Shown in pieces: positions 1-8,378 of a stretch of DNA of 60,042 nt. Positions within the stretch are counted from its first letter, which is position 1. Every line of letters starts with the position of its first letter. The position numbers and the translations under genes are program-made. The notes below the pieces were generated by a model. The model was not told where the DNA came from and searched no databases. It saw only the letters and a list, made by a program, of their open reading frames with translations. This stretch comes from Vreelandella nigrificans. GTDB lineage: Bacteria > Pseudomonadota > Gammaproteobacteria > Pseudomonadales > Halomonadaceae. The DNA lies in contig NZ_NWUX01000026.1 of the NCBI RefSeq assembly GCF_002374315.1, positions 1 to 60,042 of the forward strand, written 5' to 3'.

Positions 1-285
1 GCCTACTACGTGATGCGGGTGGGCAAGCTGCCGCTGGTGCCGTATCACATTCCAGGCGACCCCAAACTGGGCGATGCGGTGCGGGGCTTAGCGGGTCAAC
101 ACAGCGCGGTACTGCTGGCCAACCACGGCCCGGTGGTGGCGGGAAAAAACCTCGAAGCCGCGGTGTATGCCACTGAAGAGCTAGAGGAGACCGCCAAGCT
201 CTATCTGCTGCTGCGGGGCGAGAACCCACGGGGGTTAACCCCGGAGCAGGTCGCCGAGCTGGAAGCGCGCTTTCCGAGAGACTAG
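1..285 (+). CDS. otnC: 3-oxo-tetronate 4-phosphate decarboxylase, C-terminal part
   Basis: This is the last 94 residues of a class II aldolase-fold protein; the reading frame is open to the left edge of the window, so the start lies outside. The visible LLANHGPVV stretch is the conserved aldolase II segment that carries a metal-binding histidine, and the chain ends in a short charged helix. In the family, OtnC decarboxylates 3-oxo-tetronate 4-phosphate to dihydroxyacetone phosphate. The call rests mostly on the next two genes (otnI, denD), which belong to the same pathway. The kinase OtnK is not in the window and may lie upstream. An L-fuculose-phosphate aldolase-like role cannot be excluded from this fragment alone. 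Confidence 0.75.
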   Translation, partial: AYYVMRVGKLPLVPYHIPGDPKLGDAVRGLAGQHSAVLLANHGPVVAGKNLEAAVYATEELEETAKLYLLLRGENPRGLTPEQVAELEARFPRD

Positions 286-334
286 CGACGCTTGTGCATT
301 CAATAAACATGCCATCAATAACAAGAGCACCGCG

Positions 335-1135
335 ATGATTCGATTAGCCGCCAATCTCAGCATGCTGTTTAACGAACACGCCTTTTTAGACCGCTTTGCC
401 GCCGCGGCGAGCGCAGGTTTTAAAGGCGTTGAGTACCTGTTTCCCTATGCGTTTGACGCTGAAGATATAAAGCATGTCTTGCAAGAGGCGCAGGTAGAGC
501 AGGTGCTGTTTAATCTTCCGCCAGGGGATTGGGAGGCAGGCGAGCGGGGCTTAGCAAGCCTGCCAGGCCGCGAGGGAGAGTTTCGTGACTCGGTCATTGA
601 GGCGCTGCGTTATGCCGAAGTACTCAATTGCCCCCGGGTGCATGCCATGGCGGGTTTGCTACCCGAAGGCGCGGATGCTGCCACCCAGGCCGACCACCAT
701 GAGACCTACCTGCGCAACCTGCGTTTTGCAGCAGGAGAGGCGGCCAAGACTGGTCGCGACATATTGATTGAACCGATTAATACCCGTGATATGCCCGGTT
801 TTTTCCTATCCCGCCAAGCGCAAGCTATGGCGATCATTGAGGTCATTGGAGCAGACAACCTAAAGCTCCAGTTTGACCTCTACCACTGCCAAATTATGGA
901 TGGAGACTTGATTCGCCACCTTGAGCGCCAGTTCGACGCCATTGGCCATATTCAAGTGGCGGGCGTGCCCGAGCGACACGAACCCAATGTAGGTGAAGTG
1001 CATTACCCCGCTATTTTTGAGCGGTTAAGGGCGCTGGGGTATACCGGCTGGATCGGCTGCGAGTATCGCCCAAGGGCAGAGACTCGTGCAGGTTTGGTAT
1101 GGGGCGAACCCTGGGGGCTGACCGCTCAGGGCTAA
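335..1135 (+). CDS. otnI: 2-oxo-tetronate isomerase (hydroxypyruvate isomerase family)
   Basis: This is a 266-residue protein of the xylose isomerase-like TIM-barrel superfamily, of the usual length for Hyi/OtnI proteins. Visible family features include the N-terminal RLAANLSMLF start, the LIEPINTRDMPGFF segment with the metal-ligand glutamate, QFDLYHCQIMDGD, GHIQVAGVPERHEP and the C-terminal GCEYRP. OtnI proteins convert 2-oxo-tetronate to 3-oxo-tetronate in the cytoplasm, the step between DenD and the OtnK/OtnC pair. It lies 49 bp after otnC and 46 bp before denD on the same strand, consistent with one operon. The alternative name, hydroxypyruvate isomerase, is less likely given these neighbours. 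Confidence 0.85.
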   Translation: MIRLAANLSMLFNEHAFLDRFAAAASAGFKGVEYLFPYAFDAEDIKHVLQEAQVEQVLFNLPPGDWEAGERGLASLPGREGEFRDSVIEALRYAEVLNCPRVHAMAGLLPEGADAATQADHHETYLRNLRFAAGEAAKTGRDILIEPINTRDMPGFFLSRQAQAMAIIEVIGADNLKLQFDLYHCQIMDGDLIRHLERQFDAIGHIQVAGVPERHEPNVGEVHYPAIFERLRALGYTGWIGCEYRPRAETRAGLVWGEPWGLTAQG

Positions 1136-1157
1136 ACAAAGAAACAAAGAAACAAAA
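1134..1157 (+). repeat. Three 8-bp tandem repeats at the otnI stop codon
   Basis: AAACAAAG occurs at 1134-1141 and 1142-1149, followed by AAACAAAA at 1150-1157. The last two bases of the otnI TAA stop codon lie in the first copy. The array fills most of the gap before the denD ribosome-binding site (AGGAG at about 1170). Confidence 0.8.
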
Positions 1158-1181
1158 ATAACAGCGCACAGGAGCACAACA

Positions 1182-2144
1182 ATGCATATCGCGATTACCG
1201 GCGCGGCGGGTTTTCTAGGCCAGCGATTGGTGCAACAACTACTGGCTAGAGGTGAGCTTCGCCAGCAGCCAATTACTCGGCTAACGATGCTTGATCAGGT
1301 AGAGGCGCCGTTACCTGAGGCGGGGGACGTCTCTCTAGCAGCGCTGGCCCTGGATATTACCGCGCCAGGCGCACTGGATAGCGTGCTGGATCAGCGTCCC
1401 GACGTTATTTATCACCTGGCAGCGGTGGTGAGCTCAGCAGCAGAAGCTGACTTGGAGCTCGGCATGCGGGTTAATTTCGATGCCACTCGGGCGCTGCTGG
1501 AAGGCTGCCGAGCGAAGGAGTTAACGCAAACACGTTTGATTATGGCCAGCTCGGTTGCGGCCTATGGTGGTGCGCTGCCAGCGGTGCTGGACGATATGAC
1601 GGCCCTGCATCCACAAAACTCCTATGGCGCCCAAAAAGCCATGTGTGAGCTATTAATCAATGATTACAGCCGACGAGGGATTATCGATGGCCTGGTACTG
1701 CGCCTGCCGACGATTGTGATTCGCCCTGGTCGACCCAACGCCGCCGCCTCCAGCTTTGCCTCCAGTATCCTGCGTGAACCCTTAAACGGTGAAGAGGCCA
1801 TTTGCCCGGTGCCTGTTGAGCTGCCGATGTTTGTTATGTCGCCGGGCAAAGTGGTGGAAGCCCTGATTCATGGTGCTGAGGTGCCAAGCAAATCGTTAGC
1901 ACCGTTTAGAGCTTTTATGCTGCCAGGGATCACCGTCACGGTGGCTGAAATGCTTGAGGCGCTGCGTGAAACGGCAGGAGAGAAGGCGCTTTCGCTGGTG
2001 CGCCATGAGCCTGATTCGCGCATCGAAGCCATTGTAGCTGGCTGGCCCGCGCGCTTTGAAACCGCAAAAGCCAAGCAGCTGGGTTTTACGGGCGATGACA
2101 GCTTTAAGCAGATTATTGATGCCTTCGTTACTGAACAACAGTGA
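1182..2144 (+). CDS. denD: D-erythronate dehydrogenase (extended SDR)
   Basis: This is a 320-residue extended short-chain dehydrogenase of the NAD-dependent epimerase family. The Rossmann motif ITGAAGFLG is at residues 4-12, an active-site Ser region (ASSVAAYGG) lies near residue 124, and YGAQK supplies the catalytic Tyr and Lys near residue 149. DenD oxidises D-erythronate at C2 to 2-oxo-tetronate, which OtnI then isomerises. An AGGAG ribosome-binding site precedes the ATG. It is followed after about 100 bp by TRAP transporter genes, which suggests import and oxidation of the same acid. A uronate dehydrogenase-like role is the main alternative, but the otnC-otnI linkage favours DenD. Confidence 0.83.
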   Translation: MHIAITGAAGFLGQRLVQQLLARGELRQQPITRLTMLDQVEAPLPEAGDVSLAALALDITAPGALDSVLDQRPDVIYHLAAVVSSAAEADLELGMRVNFDATRALLEGCRAKELTQTRLIMASSVAAYGGALPAVLDDMTALHPQNSYGAQKAMCELLINDYSRRGIIDGLVLRLPTIVIRPGRPNAAASSFASSILREPLNGEEAICPVPVELPMFVMSPGKVVEALIHGAEVPSKSLAPFRAFMLPGITVTVAEMLEALRETAGEKALSLVRHEPDSRIEAIVAGWPARFETAKAKQLGFTGDDSFKQIIDAFVTEQQ

Positions 2145-2248
2145 GTTCCCGTCCTGCCATTCGCGGCAGGTAACTGCCTGGGCGAACCCCAATGAAGGGT
2201 AAATCGCTCCAATATCCACCCTCACAACAATATAAAGAGGGCTTTACT

Positions 2249-3247
2249 ATGAACAAACCCTTTACTCGCCAAGCACTGGTAACCGCCATTAGCGCTATTG
2301 CGACGGCAGGCTTTGCAGTTCAGGCGCACGCCGCAACAGAAGTTAGCCTAGGCCACACGCTCTCTTCCACATCCCACTACTCGGTTGGCGCAGACGCCTT
2401 TAAGGAGACGCTAGAGCGACTGTCGGGCGGCGAGTTTACGGTGACCGAGCATACCTCTGGGTCCCTCGGCGGTGAGCGTGAGATGATCGAAGGCCTTCAG
2501 ATTGGCACCGTGGATGTGGTGATTACTTCGACGGGCCCGCTGGGTAACTTCGTGCCTGAAACCTATGTTCTCGACCTGCCGTTCCTGTTTGAGAACTACG
2601 ACCAAGCCCGCTGTGTGCTGGACAGCGAGCTGGGCGATGAGCTGTTGGAAAAAATGAGCGATCACGATTTGGTTGGTTTGGCATGGACCGAAAACGGTTT
2701 TCGCCACTTGACTAACAGCCGCCGTGAAATTGCTACGCCTGCAGATGCTGAGGGACTGCGCGTACGTACCATGGAAAACGCCGTGCATCAGGAGGCGTTC
2801 CGACAAATGGGCGCGCGGCCAACACCGATGGCCTTCCCCGAGCTATTCACCGCGCTTCAGCAGGGCACCGTGGATGGTCAGGAAAACCCCATCACCGTGA
2901 TTGTGGCCACCAATTTTTGGGAAGTGCAGGACTACCTCTCCCTCACTGGTCACGTCTACTCTCCGGCCATTGTGCTTGGCTCGCCTATTCTGTTGGATGG
3001 GCTAAACGAAGAGGAACGTGATTGGTTTATGCAGGCTGCTGCAGCGTCAGCAGAAGCCACCCGTGAAGAGGTGTCACGCTTGGAGCGTGAAGGGGTCGCA
3101 CTACTGGAAGAGAACGGTATGACGGTCAAAACCGATATCGATATTGCACCCTTCCAGCAAGCGGTGGAGCCAGCCTACGAGATATTTACTTCGCAGTACG
3201 GTACCGAAATGTTGGAGCGCATTCAGGATAAAGCCAGCAGCTGTTAA
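2249..3247 (+). CDS. TRAP transporter substrate-binding protein (DctP family)
   Basis: This is a 332-residue periplasmic binding protein. The chosen ATG at 2249 has the sequence AAAGAGG upstream and gives a normal signal peptide: MNKPFTR, a hydrophobic core, and a cleavage site after AHA near residue 30. An in-frame ATG 57 bp upstream would put the signal peptide out of place. DctP hallmarks are GLRVRTMENAVHQEAF, with the carboxylate-binding Arg, and the downstream segment LQQGTVDGQENP. The protein should deliver an organic acid to the DctQM membrane subunits encoded next. From the operon, a four-carbon sugar acid such as erythronate is the likely ligand, which is inference. Confidence 0.9.
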   Translation: MNKPFTRQALVTAISAIATAGFAVQAHAATEVSLGHTLSSTSHYSVGADAFKETLERLSGGEFTVTEHTSGSLGGEREMIEGLQIGTVDVVITSTGPLGNFVPETYVLDLPFLFENYDQARCVLDSELGDELLEKMSDHDLVGLAWTENGFRHLTNSRREIATPADAEGLRVRTMENAVHQEAFRQMGARPTPMAFPELFTALQQGTVDGQENPITVIVATNFWEVQDYLSLTGHVYSPAIVLGSPILLDGLNEEERDWFMQAAAASAEATREEVSRLEREGVALLEENGMTVKTDIDIAPFQQAVEPAYEIFTSQYGTEMLERIQDKASSC

Positions 3248-3266
3248 GTAACGCTTCTCCCACCTT

Positions 3267-3289
3267 GGCCTCCGGTATGGCCGGAGGCC
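3267..3289 (+). promoter_or_regulatory. Stem-loop between dctP and dctQ
   Basis: GGCCTCCGG (3267-3275) and CCGGAGGCC (3281-3289) form a perfect 9-bp stem with a TATGG loop. There is no T-tract. Hairpins in this position after a binding-protein gene often protect the 3' end of its mRNA and lower expression of the membrane subunits. That role is inferred here. Confidence 0.6.
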
Positions 3290-3310
3290 GCTTTGGCATG
3301 GTGACCTCTT

Positions 3311-3934
3311 ATGCTAGCGGTATTTCTTCGTGTGGAGCATCAGTTAACCCGGCTTGCGATGCTGATTGCAGTGTTGATGCTGGTGATATCGGTGACGCTC
3401 AGTTTCTATCAGGTGCTCACGCGGTTCGTATTTAACGCACCTTCCACCTGGACAGAAGTGGCTTCCCGCGCGGCAATGATCTGGTGTGTGTTTATGGCCG
3501 CTGCCGCCACCTTTCGGGGTGGTTACATGATGGCGGTGGAAGTTGTTTATAAAGTCGTGCCCACGCGCTTTTTGCGGCTATTAGAAATAGCGATTGTGAT
3601 GTGCTGCCTGCTGGTGTTGGGGGTGCTGATCCATTACGGCATTCAAATGACCATGCGGGTGAGCAATCAAACCATGTCGGGTATGAATATCTCAATGTCG
3701 TGGGCGTATGCGGCGATTCCTACCGGGGCCAGTTTTGCCATCGTTGCTGTCGTTGCGCGGTTATTGGCCCAGCTGAGTGGGCGGGAGCAGGTCGGCCCAG
3801 AGAATAGCGAGATTAGTCCTGAGGCAGAACTGCTAGACACAGAACTTCAAGGCACGGAACTTCAAGACACGGAACCTCAAGACACGGAACCTCAAGACAA
3901 TACGCAGCTACCGAAAGGGGGCCCACAGTCATGA
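3311..3934 (+). CDS. TRAP transporter small permease (DctQ family) with repeat tail
   Basis: This is a 207-residue inner-membrane protein with four predicted membrane segments (about residues 13-35, 52-72, 92-112 and 127-150), the DctQ layout. The motif TRFVFNAPSTWTEV near residue 38 is typical of the family. DctQ joins the DctM subunit to the periplasmic binding protein. After the last helix comes an acidic tail made of five pentapeptides (ELLDT, ELQGT, ELQDT, EPQDT, EPQDN). It is not a usual part of DctQ and is encoded by a 15-bp tandem repeat. The stop overlaps the start of the next gene by 4 bp (ATGA). Confidence 0.88.
   Translation: MLAVFLRVEHQLTRLAMLIAVLMLVISVTLSFYQVLTRFVFNAPSTWTEVASRAAMIWCVFMAAAATFRGGYMMAVEVVYKVVPTRFLRLLEIAIVMCCLLVLGVLIHYGIQMTMRVSNQTMSGMNISMSWAYAAIPTGASFAIVAVVARLLAQLSGREQVGPENSEISPEAELLDTELQGTELQDTEPQDTEPQDNTQLPKGGPQS
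3827..3901 (+). repeat. Five 15-bp tandem repeats in the dctQ 3' end
   Basis: Five units begin at 3827, 3842, 3857, 3872 and 3887, with the consensus GAACNTCAAGACACG. The unit length is a multiple of three, so copy number can change without a frameshift. They encode the pentapeptide tail of the DctQ protein. Confidence 0.9.
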
Positions 3935-5208
3935 ATATGGTTATTGGCCTATCGCTGATTATTCTGTTTACCTTCGGCGTACCGATTGCTATCTCTATCG
4001 TCCTGGCATCGATTATCGGTATTGAGTTCTTTACTCGCCTGCCGCTGCTGCTAGTTCCCCAGCAGATGTTTATCGGTATCGACAAGTTCCCATTAATGGC
4101 CATCCCGTTTTTTATTCTTGCCGGTAACTTAATGGCAGCGGGGGGGATTTCCCAGCGCTTGGTCGATTTAGCCAAGTCCATCGTGGGGCGAGTGCAGGGC
4201 GGGTTGGCGATGTCCTGTGTCCTCACCTGCATGATGTTCGCGGCGGTCTCAGGGTCTAGCGTGGCCACTACCTTTGCTATTGGTGCCATCCTGATTCCGG
4301 CGATGGTCAAGCATGGCTATCCCAAACCGTTAGCGGCTTCCATCCAGGCATCATCCGCTGAACTTGGTGTGTTGATTCCCCCCTCTATTCCGCTGATTTT
4401 GTATGGGGTGAGTACCGATACCTCTATTGGGCAGCTCTTCATGGCAGGCATCGGGCCTGGTGTGTTGATTGGCTCGGCGCTGATCGTCTTTCTCTATATT
4501 TTCTGCAAGCTGCGTGGTTACGGTAAAGACGACTACAAAGATAGCACCGGCTTTATGATCTCAGTAAAGCGCGCCTGGGTCGCCATGTTGATGCCGGTGG
4601 TGGTGATTGGCGGCATCTATGGCGGTGTTTTTACACCCACAGAAGCATCCGCAGTCGCGGTATTTTTTGCGCTCTTCGCCGGTGGTTTCTACTACCGCGA
4701 GCTAAAAATGGCGGATATGTGGCCCATTTTACGTCAAAGCGTTATCTCCACTGCGGCGGTCATGCTCATTATTGCTGCGGCATCGCTATTTAGCTTTCTG
4801 CTCAGCCGTACAGGCTTACCCGCGCAAATCGCCACCCTGGTCACCAATACCATCGATAACCCGATGATGTTCCTGCTGGTTGTGAACGCGTTGCTGTTGA
4901 TCGTCGGTATGTTTATTGAAACTTCCGCTGCGATCCTGGTGTTGGCGCCTATCCTGACACCCATAGCCATTCAGTTTGGTATTCACCCCGTCCATTTTGG
5001 TTTGGTAATGGTGGTGAATTTGGCGCTGGGTATGATTACGCCGCCACTGGGCGTGAATCTATTTGCTGCCTGTGCGGTGGCCAAAATCTCGATTGATCAA
5101 ATGCTGCCCTGGCTGGTGCGCTTTGTACTGGTGGTGTTGGCGTGCTTGATGGCTATCACCTATATGCCATGGATCTCGATGGGATTGGTGAACATCTTCT
5201 ACGGTTAG
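3931..5208 (+). CDS. TRAP transporter large permease (DctM family)
   Basis: This is a 425-residue, highly hydrophobic protein with about 12 membrane segments. It matches the DctM length and pattern: the FFILAGNLMAAGGISQRL signature near residue 55, SGSSVATTFAIGAILIPAM near residue 108, LIPPSIPLILYG near residue 149, and GMITPPLGVNLF near the C terminus. It forms the sodium-driven elevator channel of the TRAP system. It overlaps the dctQ gene by 4 bp, so translation is probably coupled. With the preceding two genes it makes a complete TRAP transporter. Confidence 0.92.
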   Translation: MNMVIGLSLIILFTFGVPIAISIVLASIIGIEFFTRLPLLLVPQQMFIGIDKFPLMAIPFFILAGNLMAAGGISQRLVDLAKSIVGRVQGGLAMSCVLTCMMFAAVSGSSVATTFAIGAILIPAMVKHGYPKPLAASIQASSAELGVLIPPSIPLILYGVSTDTSIGQLFMAGIGPGVLIGSALIVFLYIFCKLRGYGKDDYKDSTGFMISVKRAWVAMLMPVVVIGGIYGGVFTPTEASAVAVFFALFAGGFYYRELKMADMWPILRQSVISTAAVMLIIAAASLFSFLLSRTGLPAQIATLVTNTIDNPMMFLLVVNALLLIVGMFIETSAAILVLAPILTPIAIQFGIHPVHFGLVMVVNLALGMITPPLGVNLFAACAVAKISIDQMLPWLVRFVLVVLACLMAITYMPWISMGLVNIFYG

Positions 5209-5266
5209 ACAAGCTGTGTCTGGCGAAAAAACAGTCACAAAACAAGCATAATAAAAGGAGTGTTAG

Positions 5267-6724
5267 ATGTCACATACGATGACCCTGCCGCCCCAGCAGG
5301 CGCTGATAGGCGGGCAGTGGGTAAACACAGCGACGACGATACAGGTCGAAGCCCCCGCTACTGGCGAGCTACTGGCGCGCATTGCCCGCTGCCAGGCTGA
5401 CGATGTCGAGGCAGCGGTACAGGCAGCACGGCAAGCATTTGCCGGTCAGTCGGGCGAGTGGGCTAGCTGGTCTGCCCGGCAGCGCAGTGAATGGTTGCTG
5501 CGCTTTGCCGATGTGATTGAGGTGCACCACGAGCAGTTGGCGGAGCTTGAGTGCGCAGATACCGGTAAGCCGATGACCCAAGCCAAAGGTGATATTGCCG
5601 CCTGCGCTCGCTATTTTCGCTTTTACGGTGGTGCGGCGGACAAGCTGCACGGTGAAACTATCCCTTTTGAAACCGACTTCGCCGTGATGACCCTGCGTGA
5701 GCCCTATGGGGTGTGTGCCCAGATTATTCCCTGGAATTACCCTGCCCAGATCTTTGGCCGCTGCGTGGCAGCGGCGCTAGCCGCAGGCAATACCGTGGTG
5801 CTTAAACCTGCTGAAGATGCCTGCTTAAGCGTGCTGCGCTTGGCGGAACTGGCGGTCAGCCATAGCCTGCCCGCCGGAGCGCTTAACGTAGTGCCAGGGT
5901 TTGGCTATGAGGCGGGGGCTGCCCTGGCTTCACACCCTTTTATTGACCACCTCTCTTTTACCGGCTCGCCGGAGACCGGCACCCAGGTTGCCCAGGCTGC
6001 CGCTCAGCATCATGTGCCGGTTACTCTAGAGCTGGGCGGTAAATCACCCCAGTTGGTGTTTGCCGATGCGGATCTTGATGCGGCACTTCCAGCCGTAGTA
6101 CGCGGCATTATTCAGAATGCTGGGCAGACCTGTTCGGCAGGCAGCCGATTATTGGTACAGCGTGACATCGCCGATAGCGTGGTCGCCAATTTGTGTGAGC
6201 GCTTTGCTGCTCTGCGCTGTGATACAGGCGAAGCCGATGCCGACTGTGGCCCACTGATCAATGCGCGTCAAAAAGCCAAGCTAGAAGTACGGTTGGCGGC
6301 TGCTGAAGCGGATGGTATTCGTGTCGCTGCTAAAGGGCAGCTAGCGGTAAGCGCATCGGCGGGCGGTCACTTTGTGTTGCCTCAACTGCTGACCGATATT
6401 CCAGAGGGGCATGAAGTGCTGCGAGAAGAGCTGTTTGGCCCGGTGCTGGTGGTGCAGGTGTTTGAGGATGAAGCCGAAGCGCTTGCCCTTGCTAATTCAA
6501 CAGATTTTGGCTTGTGCGCAGGTATCTGGACCCGTGATGGTGGTCGTCAGCTGCGCCTGGCTAAAGGTATTCGTAGTGGCCAGGTATTTATCAACAATTA
6601 CGGCGCCGCCGGTGGTGTTGAACTACCTTTTGGTGGCGTTGGTCGCTCCGGCCATGGCCGTGAGAAAGGCTTTGAAGGGCTGCGCAGCTATACCCGGATT
6701 AAGACGATCGCGATTAAACATTAA
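5267..6724 (+). CDS. NAD(P)-dependent aldehyde dehydrogenase
   Basis: This is a 485-residue aldehyde dehydrogenase of normal length. Visible motifs are IPWNYP (cofactor domain), FTGSPETG, LELGGKSP with the catalytic Glu near residue 254, NAGQTCSAGS with the catalytic Cys near residue 288, and EELFGPV. The ribosome-binding site AAGGAG precedes the ATG. It lies 58 bp after the TRAP genes and 29 bp before a beta-hydroxyacid dehydrogenase on the same strand, so it is probably in the sugar-acid operon. An aldehyde dehydrogenase is not part of the standard DenD-OtnI-OtnK-OtnC route. Its substrate is unknown, and betaine-aldehyde-like or semialdehyde substrates are possible. Confidence 0.85.
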   Translation: MSHTMTLPPQQALIGGQWVNTATTIQVEAPATGELLARIARCQADDVEAAVQAARQAFAGQSGEWASWSARQRSEWLLRFADVIEVHHEQLAELECADTGKPMTQAKGDIAACARYFRFYGGAADKLHGETIPFETDFAVMTLREPYGVCAQIIPWNYPAQIFGRCVAAALAAGNTVVLKPAEDACLSVLRLAELAVSHSLPAGALNVVPGFGYEAGAALASHPFIDHLSFTGSPETGTQVAQAAAQHHVPVTLELGGKSPQLVFADADLDAALPAVVRGIIQNAGQTCSAGSRLLVQRDIADSVVANLCERFAALRCDTGEADADCGPLINARQKAKLEVRLAAAEADGIRVAAKGQLAVSASAGGHFVLPQLLTDIPEGHEVLREELFGPVLVVQVFEDEAEALALANSTDFGLCAGIWTRDGGRQLRLAKGIRSGQVFINNYGAAGGVELPFGGVGRSGHGREKGFEGLRSYTRIKTIAIKH

Positions 6725-6753
6725 CGGACGCTTCACTCTTAAAGGAGATAACA

Positions 6754-7626
6754 ATGACAATATCTCGCCAGGTAGGCATCGTCGGTGTAGGGTTGATGGG
6801 CCATGGGATTGCCAGCAGTCTGTTACGGGCAGGCCATCAGGTTAGTTTTCTCGAGCATCCGGGTAATCAGCCGGTGGAAGATCTTTTAGCCGCTGGTGCC
6901 ACTGCGCTAGGCTCGGGCCGGGAAGTGGCTCAGAGCGCTGAGGTGGTGATTCTGTGTGTGACCGGTTCGCCCCAGGTGGAAGCGGTGCTGTTTGAACCCA
7001 ATGGCGTATTAGAGGGGCTAACGCCCGGTTGCGCTGTGGTGGACTGCTCCACGGCACTGCCCAGCTCTACTGAACGTGTGGCTGCCAGAGTAACTGAGGT
7101 GGGGGGGCGCTTTATGGATGCAGCAATGACGCGCACGCCCAAGGAAGCGGCTGAGGGGCGGCTTAACTTAATTGTCGGTGCGCCTAAGCCGTTATTTGAT
7201 GAAACGCTGCCGTTACTACAGAGTTTTGCTGAAAATATTGCCCATGCAGGCGAGGTTGGCGCTGGGCATACCCTTAAGTTGCTGCATAACTTTGTCTCTT
7301 TAGGATTTTCAGCAGTGCTAGCCGAGGCTACTGCTGCTTCTCGCAAAGCGGGAATAAGTGATACCGCCTTACTAGAGGTGCTCGGGGCTGGCGGCGGAGG
7401 CGGAGTGGTGCTGGAACGGTTACGCCCTTATATCGCTAATAACGACCCCTCTGGTTTTAAGTTTAGCGTCGCCAATGCCAGTAAAGACCTGGGCTATTAT
7501 CACACCATGACGACTGAACTGGGGGTGGAGGGTTGCGTTGCGGGTGCTGTTAGCCACCTTTATCACTCAGTTGAGGACCAAAGCCTGTCGATTCCAGAGC
7601 TAGTTGGTGTACTGGAGCGGCGCTAA
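6754..7626 (+). CDS. NAD(P)-dependent beta-hydroxyacid dehydrogenase family protein
   Basis: This is a 290-residue member of the 3-hydroxyisobutyrate/tartronate-semialdehyde reductase family. The Rossmann motif GVGLMGHGIA is at residues 10-19 and the catalytic Lys is in GHTLKLLHN near residue 174. The usual substrate-binding segment (DAPVSGG in most members) reads DAAMTRTPKEA here, so it belongs to an atypical subgroup. Family members interconvert short hydroxy acids and semialdehydes. Together with the upstream aldehyde dehydrogenase it may handle a side product or a second tetronate, as LtnD does for L-threonate, but the subgroup difference argues against a firm LtnD call. Its 3' end overlaps the convergent TetR gene by 27 bp. 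Confidence 0.8.
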   Translation: MTISRQVGIVGVGLMGHGIASSLLRAGHQVSFLEHPGNQPVEDLLAAGATALGSGREVAQSAEVVILCVTGSPQVEAVLFEPNGVLEGLTPGCAVVDCSTALPSSTERVAARVTEVGGRFMDAAMTRTPKEAAEGRLNLIVGAPKPLFDETLPLLQSFAENIAHAGEVGAGHTLKLLHNFVSLGFSAVLAEATAASRKAGISDTALLEVLGAGGGGGVVLERLRPYIANNDPSGFKFSVANASKDLGYYHTMTTELGVEGCVAGAVSHLYHSVEDQSLSIPELVGVLERR

Positions 7627-8277
7627 TGTTGTTTTCCCATAGGCTGCTAAAAACACATCCACGGCACTACTGATCTGGCGATGAAGCTCTTTATCACTAG
7701 GGGGCTGGCGAACGCCCATGCGTACTTCTGTGACCAGCATGCCTTGCCACATGCTGCATAGCTGCTCGGCAGCCAGTGTGTGAGCGTCGAGCGTTAAATG
7801 GCCAGCGTCGGATAGCCCTTCCAGTTTTTCCTTCAACCACTGCTTAGTGGCCCAGGGGCCTGCCTCGAAAAAGGCCCTTAGTAGCTCTGGGTGCTGTATG
7901 CCTTGTGCAGTCATCACGCGCTCAACCGCTAGCACATGGGGCTCTAATAAAAAGTGTACTAGGCTAGTACCGACCTCAATCAGCGATTGACGAACCGCCT
8001 CGTGAGTATCGGGAAGTTTGTCTAACCCACGACGAATAGTGTTGGTCTCGCGACGGATCACGCTGCCAAATAACGCCTCTTTGGTCGCAAAGTGGCCATA
8101 CACCGTGACTTTGGAAACGTTTGCCTCGCGAGCCACGGCTTCCATTGTGACTCCTTCCAGGCCATTGCGAAAAAACAAGCACGCCGCCGCGTCCAGCATC
8201 GCGTTGTGCTTCGTCATATCTTTAGGACGGCCTGCGCTACGTTTTTTTTCAGGCGGGTTACTTTGAAAGTCAGTCAT
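7600..8277 (-). CDS. TetR/AcrR family transcriptional regulator
   Basis: This is a 225-residue protein. The N-terminal helix-turn-helix spans about residues 24-70 (AMLDAAACLFFRNGLEGVTM, then VAREANVSKVTVYGHF, then KEALF), the classic TetR pattern. The C-terminal ligand domain resembles AefR-type regulators. It faces the RND efflux genes across a 101-bp gap that holds two matching inverted repeats, so it is most likely the repressor of that pump and of itself. It overlaps the 3' end of the preceding metabolic gene tail to tail, which argues against a role in that operon. Confidence 0.88.
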   Translation of the reverse strand: MTDFQSNPPEKKRSAGRPKDMTKHNAMLDAAACLFFRNGLEGVTMEAVAREANVSKVTVYGHFATKEALFGSVIRRETNTIRRGLDKLPDTHEAVRQSLIEVGTSLVHFLLEPHVLAVERVMTAQGIQHPELLRAFFEAGPWATKQWLKEKLEGLSDAGHLTLDAHTLAAEQLCSMWQGMLVTEVRMGVRQPPSDKELHRQISSAVDVFLAAYGKTTLAPLQYTN

Positions 8278-8312
8278 CCGGTGAAATCCGTATCAATCGA
8301 ATAAATAAATAT

Positions 8313-8354
8313 TGAACGCTGGCGTACAAATATTATAGTGAACGGTATCGTTCA
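8313..8354. promoter_or_regulatory. Two putative TetR operators, TGAACG-N4-CGTNCA
   Basis: TGAACGCTGGCGTACA (8313-8328) and TGAACGGTATCGTTCA (8339-8354) share the same 6-4-6 inverted-repeat form. Their centres are 26 bp apart. They lie between the divergent tetR and RND adaptor genes, and the second ends 24 bp before the adaptor ATG, so binding would block transcription both ways. Assignment to the neighbouring TetR protein is inference. Confidence 0.65.
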
Positions 8355-8378
8355 AGAATAAACCATTTTGAGGCCACT

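Noticed and set aside
3813..4310. Long - strand frame opposite dctQ-dctM with a repeated LEVPC segment
   Set aside because: The repeat is the antisense of the DctQ tail repeat and the rest is opposite a clear DctM gene; it is a shadow frame.
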